44,779 nt of DNA, taken from NCBI GenBank assembly GCA_902494245.1, contig CABUSR010000016.1, forward strand, positions 1-44,779, in the 5' to 3' direction. The notes under the pieces were generated by a model that did not search any database, was not told the origin of the DNA, and was given only the letters and a program-made list of their open reading frames with translations. This stretch comes from an uncultured Collinsella sp. GTDB taxonomy: Bacteria; Actinomycetota; Coriobacteriia; Coriobacteriales; Coriobacteriaceae. Positions 1 to 7,662 of this stretch are shown here, one piece after another (positions within the stretch are counted from its first letter, which is position 1; each line of letters opens with the position of its first letter). The position numbers and the translations under genes are program-made.

Positions 1-52
1 CCGGCGTGTTGGCACCACCAGCGTAGTGGCGGCGGGGAGGCACGGTGGCCAT
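1..52 (-). CDS. possible start of a gene running off the window (hypothetical)
   Basis: An ATG at 52 on the minus strand opens a frame with no stop to the window edge (17 codons, MATVPPRRHYAGG...). It lies downstream of the shortened MFS gene and just after a 16-bp palindrome, which would suit a promoter region. No clear ribosome binding site precedes it and 17 residues are too few to assign a family, so it may be chance. Confidence 0.25.
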   Translation of the reverse strand, partial: MATVPPRRHYAGGANTP

Positions 53-71
53 TATTCGGTGACCGGGATTG

Positions 72-87
72 GTCAAAATAGTTTGAC
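72..87. promoter_or_regulatory. 16-bp palindrome, operator-like
   Basis: GTCAAA and TTTGAC form perfect 6-bp arms around a 4-bp centre (ATAG). The site lies between the end of the MFS gene and the putative start at 52. Its size and AT-rich centre resemble a dimeric repressor operator. No bound protein can be named from sequence. Confidence 0.35.
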
Positions 88-112
88 TATTAGCGGCTAA
101 AATCGCCCGGCG

Positions 113-1021
113 CTAACAATAGAACACGGGCAGCAAATAGACCGGAGTAAAGGGAATCAAAAACAGAGCAGTCAAGGAAAGGCGCACGATGCCGCAAATA
201 CGCGCAAAACGGCCCTTGTCGACACGAGCAATCACACTGGGCACAATAAACCCTATGGAGGCCGAGGCAAGGAGCTGGACCGCAATGATCACACCCGAAG
301 CGACGGCATTCATTCCGCGACCCGCAAGCAACAGTGAGAAAAAGTCTTCCAGGGCGACAAAAGCAAATGCCTGAGAGCAGTCCATGATGAACGCTGAACG
401 AAGAATGCCGTTACGCGCAATAGCGGCACCGATCATCTTCGGGCTAATTCCACGCTTAGGTGTCGCTGCAATGTCCCCTCTTCTGATCTCAGGAATGCAG
501 GCAACGACAACCAACGTCAACACCATTGCGATGATATCTGCCGAAAGACCAATGAGATATGCACCGACAGACGAAATGAAACCGCCCACGCAAGCGGAGA
601 TGGCATAAGAGGCATAGAAAACAAATCGCTCAACGACATTAAGTCTTACGAGCTGGTCCTGAGAGACGCTGTCAATGTAGATCGCTTCTATGGATCCGCT
701 CACACATGCAACTGCAAATCCTTTGAGAGCAAACGCGCCGATTAAAAGCAGAGGAGAACGGGCGAAAAGTAGGGCGGCGTAGTATCCAAGCATTCCCACG
801 ACGCCAACGAGACCGCTTGTCTTTCGTCCAAACCTGTCAGCAATATAACCAGTAGGAACCTCAAGAATGAACTTACTCACTTGGTATGCAATCATCATGC
901 TAGAAATCGCTACCATCGAGAATCCGGCGAATTCAAGGTAAACCGTCAGAAAATACAAAATGGTGCTGAAGTTAGACAGAAAAACGAACGTCATATAAAG
1001 CAAAACCGTACGGTTTTTCAT
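113..1021 (-). CDS. MFS transporter, apparently C-terminally shortened
   Basis: About 302 residues from the ATG at 1021, which has a GGAGG site seven bases upstream; an ATG seven codons earlier lacks one. The N-terminal half is a typical major facilitator protein: paired hydrophobic helices and the loop 2-3 signature EVPTGYIADRFGRK, the conserved family motif. Family members usually have about 400 residues and 12 helices. This one stops after roughly nine or ten, ending PVFYC, and neither other frame downstream continues a membrane protein. It therefore looks truncated or decayed; a short functional variant is possible. The substrate is unknown. The LysR gene directly upstream on the same strand is a likely regulator. 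Confidence 0.65.
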   Translation of the reverse strand: MKNRTVLLYMTFVFLSNFSTILYFLTVYLEFAGFSMVAISSMMIAYQVSKFILEVPTGYIADRFGRKTSGLVGVVGMLGYYAALLFARSPLLLIGAFALKGFAVACVSGSIEAIYIDSVSQDQLVRLNVVERFVFYASYAISACVGGFISSVGAYLIGLSADIIAMVLTLVVVACIPEIRRGDIAATPKRGISPKMIGAAIARNGILRSAFIMDCSQAFAFVALEDFFSLLLAGRGMNAVASGVIIAVQLLASASIGFIVPSVIARVDKGRFARICGIVRLSLTALFLIPFTPVYLLPVFYC

Positions 1022-1101
1022 GCTCCGCCCTCCAAGAGCCAATAGCCCAAACCGAAATCTTGGAAAAACATGAGGGCAAAGCCGTCAGTCATGTGTTACA
1101 A

Positions 1102-1124
1102 GGCGTCAACATTCACTTGACGCC
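1102..1124. promoter_or_regulatory. inverted repeat between the LysR and MFS genes
   Basis: GGCGTCAA (1102-1109) and TTGACGCC (1117-1124) are perfect 8-bp arms around a 7-bp spacer. The element sits after the LysR stop and about 80 bases before the MFS start, where a LysR-type activator could bind. It has no T-run on the minus side, so a terminator is less likely. Confidence 0.4.
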
Positions 1125-1140
1125 ACGAGGCCAAATGGCC

Positions 1141-2031
1141 TCACGAAGCGAGATGACGCAATAGGTGAAGAAATACCGTCTGGTGTCGATCGGTCCAGGC
1201 ATTTTGTCGATAGCAAAAATAGATGGGCAAGGCCACGTCATGCGAGGCTTCAATGGAGCACTCGCTCACTTCCAATCCATCTGATGCGAGAGAAGAGCCA
1301 GAAAAACTCAATATCAATCCCCCGGCTTGGAGGAACTCAGCCTGCGCCCTGTTTCCATATTCGACGTCGCGGAAGCGGAAATCAACCAGCTGAGCTTCGG
1401 GACATTGATTGATTGCATTGAGACAGGGTGACAAATTAATTGGAACAGCGAGCCTGCCGCCCAGTAACTCACGAACGGTCATAGCGTCCACAGATTGATG
1501 ACCCGCTGGGCACGAAAGAACCTTGAGCTCCTTTTCACCCAAGTATTTCGAAGAAAGGACACTATCCCTTGGTTCCTCAAATGAGATGGCCGCATCCGAA
1601 ATGCCAAGCACAAGTGATTCAAAGCATGTGGCCGTTGGCTGATGCCAAACATCAAGGTGAATCTGGGGGTGCGAGCTTTCAAACGAGTCGTACCAGTTTT
1701 CGGCAAAAAGACGCCCCCGCCCGTGAAGACAGGGGGCGTAAAGACGGAAGTGGCCGTCGGGCGATACGCCGCCGTTCCCCGATTGAGCGTACTTTTTGAG
1801 ATCGTCGACTTGTGCCAGGATCACGCGTGCACGACGCGCAAATTCTCTGCCCGCCGGAGACAAAACAGCCTCCCCCGCCGATCGGTCGAGCAAAGCAATC
1901 TGATACTCAGATTCCAACTTTTTGATTGCCGACGAAACGGCCTGTGGGCTCACGTGAACGGCGCGAGCCGCTTTGCGCACGCCGCCGTAGTTCGCTACCG
2001 CTTGAAGGTATTCGAGTTGAGAAAGCTGCAT
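1141..2031 (-). CDS. LysR family transcriptional regulator
   Basis: 296 residues, the usual LysR length. The N-terminal winged helix-turn-helix is clear (about residues 1-60: LSQLEYLQAVANYGGVRKAARAV followed by the recognition helix with SPQAVSSAIKKLE). A linker helix leads to a periplasmic-binding-protein-like effector domain (about 90-290). Family knowledge: a DNA-binding tetramer responding to a small ligand. It precedes the MFS gene on the same strand with about 120 bases between, so the transporter is the obvious target, though this is inference. Overall similarity class is certain; ligand and target are not. Confidence 0.85.
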   Translation of the reverse strand: MQLSQLEYLQAVANYGGVRKAARAVHVSPQAVSSAIKKLESEYQIALLDRSAGEAVLSPAGREFARRARVILAQVDDLKKYAQSGNGGVSPDGHFRLYAPCLHGRGRLFAENWYDSFESSHPQIHLDVWHQPTATCFESLVLGISDAAISFEEPRDSVLSSKYLGEKELKVLSCPAGHQSVDAMTVRELLGGRLAVPINLSPCLNAINQCPEAQLVDFRFRDVEYGNRAQAEFLQAGGLILSFSGSSLASDGLEVSECSIEASHDVALPIYFCYRQNAWTDRHQTVFLHLLRHLAS

Positions 2032-2072
2032 AGATTACTCCAAAGGCAGCCAAGGCGACGGGCTGTGCGCCC

Positions 2073-2408
2073 TCAGATGAGGTCCTCGCCCAGGTTCTTG
2101 CCGCCGAGGACGTGCATGTGGAAGTGCATGACGGTCTGGCCGGCATTGACGCCCTTGTTGGAGATGACGCGGAAACCGTCCTCCAGGCCCTTGGCCTTAG
2201 CGACCTCCTGGATGGCGTGGGCCATGGCGCCCATGGTCTCGGCAGGCACGTTGTCGGCGATGTCGCTGTAGTGCTTCTTGGGGATCACGAGCGTGTGGAC
2301 CGGTGCCTGGGGGTTGAGGTCGTCGAACGCGATGACCTGGTCGTCCTCATAGACAACGGTCGAGGGGATCTCGTGGTTGGCGATTTTGCAGAAGATGCAA
2401 TCACACAT
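2073..2408 (-). CDS. HIT family (HINT-like) nucleotide hydrolase
   Basis: 111 residues, normal for HINT proteins. The histidine triad is visible as H95-F-H97-M-H99 followed by VLGG. The N-terminal C2-x-C4-x-x-C7 cysteines suit the zinc site seen in many members, and FDDLNPQAPVHTLVIPKKH is the usual core strand. Members bind purine nucleotides and hydrolyse adenosine phosphoramidates or similar compounds in the cytoplasm. The start has a GAAAGGA site. It lies 49 bases downstream of xseB on the same strand and may be cotranscribed with it. The physiological substrate is unknown, as for most of the family. Confidence 0.92.
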   Translation of the reverse strand: MCDCIFCKIANHEIPSTVVYEDDQVIAFDDLNPQAPVHTLVIPKKHYSDIADNVPAETMGAMAHAIQEVAKAKGLEDGFRVISNKGVNAGQTVMHFHMHVLGGKNLGEDLI

Positions 2409-2457
2409 AGCTGGTTCCTTTCTTACAGACCAAGGTAATTATATTTGGTCGGGATGG

Positions 2458-2724
2458 TTAGAACGAGAGGTTGTCGTCGGTGTTGGCGGCCTCGCCGTCG
2501 GCGAGCACGTCGTTGCCGTCGACGTCCTTAAGGAGCACCGAGACCTTCTGCTCGGCATCGGACAGGCGGGTGCGCAGGCTCTTGAGGAGCTCGACGCCGC
2601 GGGTGTAGCTCTCGAGCGACTCCTCGAGCTCCATATCGCCCGACTCCAGGCTGCGGATGATGAGCTCCAGCTCCTGCGAGGCCTGCTTGTACGTAAGCTG
2701 CTCGACCGGGGTCTTCTCTGCCAT
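2458..2724 (-). CDS. xseB: exodeoxyribonuclease VII small subunit
   Basis: 88 residues, typical for XseB. It has the family's two-helix pattern: LTYKQASQELELIIRSLESGDMELEESLESYTRG, then a second helix and a short acidic tail. XseB binds XseA as several copies to form exonuclease VII, which cuts single-stranded DNA from both ends into oligonucleotides. The start codon follows AGGAAAGGAAAC. The gene is 42 bases downstream of xseA, the usual order. Confidence 0.95.
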   Translation of the reverse strand: MAEKTPVEQLTYKQASQELELIIRSLESGDMELEESLESYTRGVELLKSLRTRLSDAEQKVSVLLKDVDGNDVLADGEAANTDDNLSF

Positions 2725-2766
2725 ATCTGTTTCCTTTCCTAAAGGTTTATCGCTATGAAACGCGGT

Positions 2767-4218
2767 CTACTCGACCGTATCGACCGTTGCCGACACGTTG
2801 CCGTCTGCCATGCGCACGCGGATGGCGTCGCCGGGCTTAAAGGTCTTGGCGCTTGTAGCCACACCGTCCTCGCTGTACGCGATGGAGTAACCGCGGGCAA
2901 GCACCTTGAGCGGCGACAAGGCATCGAGGGACGCGGCAGCTCGGCCCAGGTCGGACGCGTGTTTACTGAGCATCGTACGTCCCTGATGCTCCAGACGGGA
3001 ACTCGCAAGCGTGAGCGCATGGCGCTTGCCATCGAGCCCTGAGGTGCTTGCGATCAAGCGCTCGGGCAGACGCTCGAAGTTGGAGCGAAAGGCCCCAACC
3101 GAACGCGTTATGGCGCCGGACAGACGATCGGCCGTCAAGGCAAGCTCAGACTCGCGACGCTCGACCATAAACGTTGGATCGTTGAGGCACGGGCGGCACG
3201 CGGCCGCATCGAGCGCGTCACCCAGACGAGCCGTATAGGTGTCCCAGGCACGACGACCGCGCTGGTCGAGCATCTCCAGATCGACCTGATCTGACCCGAT
3301 CATCGAAGCCATCGCAGCACACAGACGCTGATGGCGCGTCTCGAGCACGTCGGCCAACTCCGTCATGGCCGGCGCCACCGATTCTGCCGCTGCCGTTGGC
3401 GTGGAGGCGCGACGGTCGCTCACCATGTCGCAGATCGAGGTATCGGGCTCATGCCCAATACCGGTCACCACGGGCACGGGACAGGCTGCCACCGCACGGG
3501 CAAGCTCCTCGTCGTTAAAGGTCATGAGGTCCTCGAAGGAACCGCCGCCGCGCACGAGCAAAATGCAATCGGGCGCCGGCGTAATGGCAGCGGCGCGACG
3601 CAGGCCTTCAATAAGCTCTGCCGGCGCACCCTCGCCCTGGACCTTTGCGCCCACGCAGACAAGCTCGACAAGCGGGTTGCGACGGCGCAGCGTACGCTTG
3701 ACGTCGTCGATTACGGCGCCCGAAAGCGAGGTAACGACCGCCACACGTGAGCAAAACACCGGAATGCGACGCTTGCGCGCCTCGTCCATCAGGCCCTCGC
3801 GGCGTAGCTTTTCGGCCAACTGAGCCACCTGCTGACGCAGCAAGCCCTCCCCCGCCAGCGAAAACGAACGAGCGACAAAGCTCATGCGGCCCGTGGCCTT
3901 ATAGAGATTGAAGCTGCCCTTAAAGCTCACCTGCATGCCGTCACGCAGATCGAATGTGCGCTTGAGATAGGCGCCCTTCCAGATGATGCAGTCGACGGCC
4001 GCCGAGTCGTCCTTGATCTGGAAGTAGCAGTGGCCGCTTCGGGCGTTGGGACCACGGAAGCCCGTGACCTCGCCCAGAACGCTCAGCTGCGGAATGGCAT
4101 CGAGCGCACCGGCGGCGATCTCCACCGCTTGGCTCACACTGAGCTCTTTGCGCTCCCGCTCGTCCGATCCGTCGAACTCGGCGGAAACGGTATTGCCGGT
4201 CAGATTCCAGCCTGCCAC
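2767..4218 (-). CDS. xseA: exodeoxyribonuclease VII large subunit
   Basis: Catalytic subunit of exonuclease VII. An N-terminal OB-fold (about residues 20-120, LSVLGEVTGFRG... SGHCYFQIKD) binds single-stranded DNA. The nuclease domain follows with VVTSLSGAVIDDVKRTLRRRNP and the glycine-rich VRGGGSFEDLMTFNDEELARA, then a long helical region and a C-terminal LKVLARGYSI motif. I chose the GTG at 4218 because AAAGGGGG lies four bases upstream. ATGs at 4236 and 4245 are alternatives with weaker sites, giving up to 492 residues. xseB follows on the same strand. Confidence 0.93.
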   Translation of the reverse strand: MAGWNLTGNTVSAEFDGSDERERKELSVSQAVEIAAGALDAIPQLSVLGEVTGFRGPNARSGHCYFQIKDDSAAVDCIIWKGAYLKRTFDLRDGMQVSFKGSFNLYKATGRMSFVARSFSLAGEGLLRQQVAQLAEKLRREGLMDEARKRRIPVFCSRVAVVTSLSGAVIDDVKRTLRRRNPLVELVCVGAKVQGEGAPAELIEGLRRAAAITPAPDCILLVRGGGSFEDLMTFNDEELARAVAACPVPVVTGIGHEPDTSICDMVSDRRASTPTAAAESVAPAMTELADVLETRHQRLCAAMASMIGSDQVDLEMLDQRGRRAWDTYTARLGDALDAAACRPCLNDPTFMVERRESELALTADRLSGAITRSVGAFRSNFERLPERLIASTSGLDGKRHALTLASSRLEHQGRTMLSKHASDLGRAAASLDALSPLKVLARGYSIAYSEDGVATSAKTFKPGDAIRVRMADGNVSATVDTVE

Positions 4219-4287
4219 GCAGCCCCCTTTCGTCATCGTGCACATGGGCTCCGGCCCTGCGCAAATTCAAGTCCAACACATAGTACA

Positions 4288-4317
4288 GCGCCGCGGGGAC
4301 ACAAATCCCCACGGCGC
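4288..4317 (-). terminator. hairpin downstream of the zinc peptidase gene
   Basis: Arms 4288-4299 and 4306-4317 pair over 12 positions with one mismatch and a 6-base loop. It follows the zinc peptidase stop at 4334 and precedes xseA. There is no T-run, so it may slow polymerase or protect RNA rather than terminate. Confidence 0.45.
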
Positions 4318-4333
4318 CCGTCGGTCCCATTTG

Positions 4334-5038
4334 TTATCGGTTGGAGTTTCTGTTATAGCGAGCCATCAGGTAGAGCAGCTGAATAATCGAGGTGAGCGCT
4401 GCGGCCACATAGGTAAGCGCGGCTGCCGTCAGTACCTTCTTGGCACCGTTGACCTGCTTGGAGCTCATGCCCGACTGCTCGATATACGCCACGGCGCGGC
4501 GACTGGCATCGATCTCGACCGGCAGCGTAACCAGCTGAAACAGCACGCTAAACGAGAAGAAGATCAACGCGAGGGTCGTGAGCCCGGCAATGTTCATAAA
4601 CAGGCCCAAGAGCAACACGATGGTCCAAGTGTTCTGGGTAAAGTTGACGACCGGGACCAGGGCAGTGCGCACCTTCATCATGGCATAGCCGCTTTGGCGC
4701 TGGGCGGCGTGACCCGCCTCGTGGCAGGCGATGGCAACGCTTGCGACCGAACCGCCCGAACGGTTGGCATCCGACAGATACAGGTTGTTATCCTGCGGGT
4801 TGTAATGGTCGGTGAGCTCGCCGGCGACACCCTTGATACCCACGGCATTGCAGCCGTTGGCATCGAGCATGCGGCGCGCGACCGCTGCACCCGTGTCACC
4901 GTCCGAGCGCACCTTGGACCACGTCCTGTACGTCGAGTTGATATAGCTCTGCGCGGCAAGGCCGAGCACCGTACAAACAAGAACAACCAGCAGGTACAGC
5001 GGATCGATGCCAAAGCCGTATCCATAGTAATAGGGCAT
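4334..5038 (-). CDS. membrane zinc metallopeptidase (Zn_peptidase_2 / YugP family)
   Basis: 234 residues. A hydrophobic helix near residues 13-30 anchors the N-terminus. The zinc motif HEAGH is at 106-110, and several hydrophobic segments fill about 130-165 and the C-terminus. The stretch NNLYLSDANRSGGSVASVAIACHEAGHAAQ is the conserved core of this neutral metallopeptidase family (YugP in Bacillus), whose substrate is unknown. It lies between rnd and xseA on the same strand and may share a transcript. Length and topology match the family and nothing looks broken. Confidence 0.9.
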   Translation of the reverse strand: MPYYYGYGFGIDPLYLLVVLVCTVLGLAAQSYINSTYRTWSKVRSDGDTGAAVARRMLDANGCNAVGIKGVAGELTDHYNPQDNNLYLSDANRSGGSVASVAIACHEAGHAAQRQSGYAMMKVRTALVPVVNFTQNTWTIVLLLGLFMNIAGLTTLALIFFSFSVLFQLVTLPVEIDASRRAVAYIEQSGMSSKQVNGAKKVLTAAALTYVAAALTSIIQLLYLMARYNRNSNR

Positions 5039-5102
5039 GCGAATTCCTCCGAATCGAGTTACACGTTGGAGGCATTCTACCCACTCAGCCGACTAGGCTT
5101 CC

Positions 5103-6236
5103 CTACAGAAGCTCGATTTTGCCGTCCTTCACGGTGAGTCCCATGTTGCCCGAGAGCAGATCGTCCAGGCGCGAGCCCACGAGCTCAAAGCGCCAGCCTT
5201 CGCGCAGGGGGCTCTGCTCGGGATGCTCAATATAGTCGGCCAGGTCATCGCGCGAGGCAATGACCGAGGTCGCCACGCCCGAGCGCTCGGCAACCAGGCG
5301 GATGAGCGCATACATCAGGTCCGTCACGCTCTCCAACTCCGGCGAAATCTGACGGTGCCCGCGCACCATGAGCGGCAGGCGATCATGCGGGCAGCTCGCG
5401 CCGCGCTTGATGGCCATGAGCGCGCCGTCCACATCGCGCTCCCCCAGCTGATCGGTGCCGCGGATGCTGCGGAACTCCTCGACGCGCACAGGATTGCGCT
5501 TGACGAGCGCCAGCAGCGTATCGTCGGACATGACCCACTTGCGCGGGATGTTGCGGCGCTCGGCGCGGTCCTCGCGCCAAGCGGCAAGCTCGCGCGCGAT
5601 GCCCAACTGGTGACGGCTACACGAGTTGATGCGCTTGACCTTGCGGAACGCCTCATGGCGGTCGGCGCGGTAGTGCGACTCGTCGGCCAGCGGGCGCAGC
5701 TCGTCGAGCACCCAGTCCACGCGGCCCAGCTCACGCAGGCGGCTCATCATCTCGGTATAGGCGACGATCAGGTACTTGACGTCATCGATCGCGTACTCGA
5801 TCTGTTTGTCGGTCAGCGGGCGGCGCGACCAATCGGTCAGCGACTCGGTCTTGGGCAACGAGACGCCGCAAAACGTCTGCACAAGCGCGCCGTAGGAAAT
5901 CTGCTGGCGCTCGCCCAAAAAGGCGGCGGCGACCTGCGTGTCAAAAATGGGACGTGGCAGCACGCCCACGGTATGGAGCATGACCTCCATATCCTGCGAG
6001 CACGCGTGGAAGACCTTGGTCACGCTCTCATCGGTCATAAGCTCGGCCAGCGGCGATAGGTCGTCGATTACCAGGGGATCGACCGCGACGCTCTCGGCAG
6101 GGGTGGCAATCTGGACCAAGCACAGGCGCGGGTGGAACGTGCGCTCGCGCAAAAACTCGGTATCGACGGCAATCGCGTCAAACTCACGGGCGCGCTGGCA
6201 AAAGTCGAGCAGAGCCTGATGTGTGGAAATGTACAT
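5103..6236 (-). CDS. rnd: ribonuclease D
   Basis: 377 residues, as usual for RNase D, a 3'-5' exoribonuclease that trims tRNA and other stable RNA ends. The DEDD exonuclease motifs are visible: D25-T-E27 (Exo I), the FHACSQDMEVML segment (Exo II) and YAIDDVKYLI (Exo III). A C-terminal HRDC domain (about 210-300) contributes to RNA binding. The ATG at 6236 has only a weak GGG site. The zinc peptidase gene follows 64 bases downstream. Assignment is firm on motif order. Confidence 0.93.
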   Translation of the reverse strand: MYISTHQALLDFCQRAREFDAIAVDTEFLRERTFHPRLCLVQIATPAESVAVDPLVIDDLSPLAELMTDESVTKVFHACSQDMEVMLHTVGVLPRPIFDTQVAAAFLGERQQISYGALVQTFCGVSLPKTESLTDWSRRPLTDKQIEYAIDDVKYLIVAYTEMMSRLRELGRVDWVLDELRPLADESHYRADRHEAFRKVKRINSCSRHQLGIARELAAWREDRAERRNIPRKWVMSDDTLLALVKRNPVRVEEFRSIRGTDQLGERDVDGALMAIKRGASCPHDRLPLMVRGHRQISPELESVTDLMYALIRLVAERSGVATSVIASRDDLADYIEHPEQSPLREGWRFELVGSRLDDLLSGNMGLTVKDGKIELL

Positions 6237-6300
6237 ATCAACCCATCAAATAAGGTTAGGCCCGAAAAACACGGGTAGGATATCGGCATTGCCCTACAAC

Positions 6301-6306
6301 TATACT
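6301..6306 (+). promoter_or_regulatory. candidate -10 box for the lipid kinase gene
   Basis: TATACT lies 29 bases before the ATG at 6335 in the 98-base gap between divergent rnd and the kinase gene. The matching -35 region is poor, so this is a tentative call. Confidence 0.3.
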
Positions 6307-6334
6307 CGGTTAGTCACAGAACGGGAACGTAAGT

Positions 6335-7252
6335 ATGCGCTGCCTTATCATCCACAACCCGGCATCGGGCCCCAGCTCAGATGAAATCTACGCATTCACG
6401 CACGCCCTCGCGCAGAGCGGCGACGAGGTCGTGATGCGTTTTATCGGCGATGGCATGGAACCCGAGGACGCCGTGGCAGACGTGCACGAGTTTGATCGCG
6501 TGGTGATTTCAGGCGGCGACGGCACCGTCTCCAACGTGCTCGACCAGATGCGCGGATGCGGCGTCCCCACGCTCGTCTTCCCCTCCGGCACGGCCTGCCT
6601 GTTCTTCAACAACATTGGCAATGCCCCCGAGGCCGCGGCGCTCGCCGAGGCCTGCCGCGTCGGCCGTACCGTCAAGGCGGACATGGGCGAGCTCTTTTGG
6701 CTCGACGAGAACGGCAACGAAAAGCGCCACGGCTTTATCATCATCGCCGGATCGGGCTACGATGCCGAGATCATGATGAAAGCCGCCCCCGCCAAAAACG
6801 ACATCGGCGAGATCGCCTATTTCCTGTCGGCGCTCGCCACGCCCAACCCCACGGTGGCGCACTTTACGATTGAGCATGACGGCATTGTCGAGGAGCTCGA
6901 TGGCATCTGCTGCATGGCCGGCAACACCTCGGTCATTCAAAACGACATCAACCTGTTCCCCGATTGCCGCATGAACGACGGCATGGTCGACATCGCGGTC
7001 ATCGAGCCCGTAAAAACCGTGCAGCTCCTCCCGACCGTGATCACCGCCGCACTCGACCCCGCCGGCAAGGTGCTCGGCCGCCCGCAGTTCAAGATCATCC
7101 AGACCAAAGAAGCCAAGATCACCTGCACGCCGTCGCTGGGCATGCAGTTCGATGGCGAGATCATCTCCAGCAACTCGGGCGTCTTTGGCGCCCGCGCACT
7201 TCCGCAATGCCTCGACCTCATCGTCGACGAATTCTCCCCACTCGGAAAATAG
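6335..7252 (+). CDS. diacylglycerol/lipid kinase family protein (DAGK catalytic domain)
   Basis: 305 residues. It starts with MRCLIIHNPASG, the first strand and loop of the DAGK/YegS/LCB5 fold, and carries the nucleotide-binding GGDGT at 60-64 followed by SNV, then the PSGTACLFFNNIGNAPE segment typical of the family. Members phosphorylate lipid substrates such as diacylglycerol or undecaprenol at the membrane face. The C-terminal beta-sandwich half (about 130-295) is complete. A 30-codon membrane peptide follows nine bases after the stop and is probably translated from the same message. The exact lipid cannot be read from sequence. Confidence 0.9.
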   Translation: MRCLIIHNPASGPSSDEIYAFTHALAQSGDEVVMRFIGDGMEPEDAVADVHEFDRVVISGGDGTVSNVLDQMRGCGVPTLVFPSGTACLFFNNIGNAPEAAALAEACRVGRTVKADMGELFWLDENGNEKRHGFIIIAGSGYDAEIMMKAAPAKNDIGEIAYFLSALATPNPTVAHFTIEHDGIVEELDGICCMAGNTSVIQNDINLFPDCRMNDGMVDIAVIEPVKTVQLLPTVITAALDPAGKVLGRPQFKIIQTKEAKITCTPSLGMQFDGEIISSNSGVFGARALPQCLDLIVDEFSPLGK

Positions 7253-7261
7253 GAGGACCCC

Positions 7262-7354
7262 ATGAACGACACTCCCCTGCCCGGCTTTATCGTCATTGTT
7301 CTGGCCATGCTCATCGGCTATGCGATCAACGTGATCCACCGCCGGAAGAAGTAA
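7262..7354 (+). CDS. 30-residue single-pass membrane peptide
   Basis: A short frame begins at an ATG with a perfect AGGAGG site, immediately after the lipid kinase stop. The product has a short polar start, one hydrophobic helix (about residues 8-24, GFIVIVLAMLIGYAINVI) and a positively charged end HRRKK, predicting a single membrane span with the C-terminus inside. A rho-independent terminator follows 35 bases later, so kinase and peptide appear to form one operon. No family is recognised. The strong ribosome site and sensible topology support a real gene. Confidence 0.6.
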   Translation: MNDTPLPGFIVIVLAMLIGYAINVIHRRKK

Positions 7355-7389
7355 TTCCACATTGGTATGATATTCATCCAATTATCATT

Positions 7390-7432
7390 TCCCCCGTTGT
7401 TTATGCATTTGCCAGACAGCGGGGGATTTTTC
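7390..7432 (+). terminator. rho-independent terminator
   Basis: Arms 7390-7400 and 7416-7426 pair over 11 bases (one G-T wobble) and are followed by a T-run (7427-7432). It ends the lipid kinase and small peptide transcript. Confidence 0.85.
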
Positions 7433-7662
7433 TTTGCGCCCCGTACAAGGCGCTTTATTCAGGTACAGTAATTGCAGGGTGCCTTTATTTAAGTAAAGCT
7501 ACATAATGAGTATTCTTATCCGCTCATCGCATATTTTAGGACGCTCATCGAGTATTTCATCGAAATAGATGAATACTATTTAGACTTCCGATAGGCTAAT
7601 AGATGTATTTATTAGCTGAGATTCCGCACAGTTTTGTGGGGTCTCAACAGTTGGGAGGGATC
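7433..7662 (+). promoter_or_regulatory. AT-rich, palindrome-rich leader of the dipeptidase gene
   Basis: 230 bases without a convincing gene, much richer in A and T than the surroundings. They hold a 9-bp direct repeat CGCTCATCG (7521-7529, 7542-7550), an imperfect inverted repeat around 7550-7576, and a perfect 7-bp inverted repeat GCTAATA/TATTAGC (7595-7601, 7610-7616). GGGAGGG precedes the ATG at 7663. The promoter should lie here, but I cannot fix it to a base. Confidence 0.45.
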
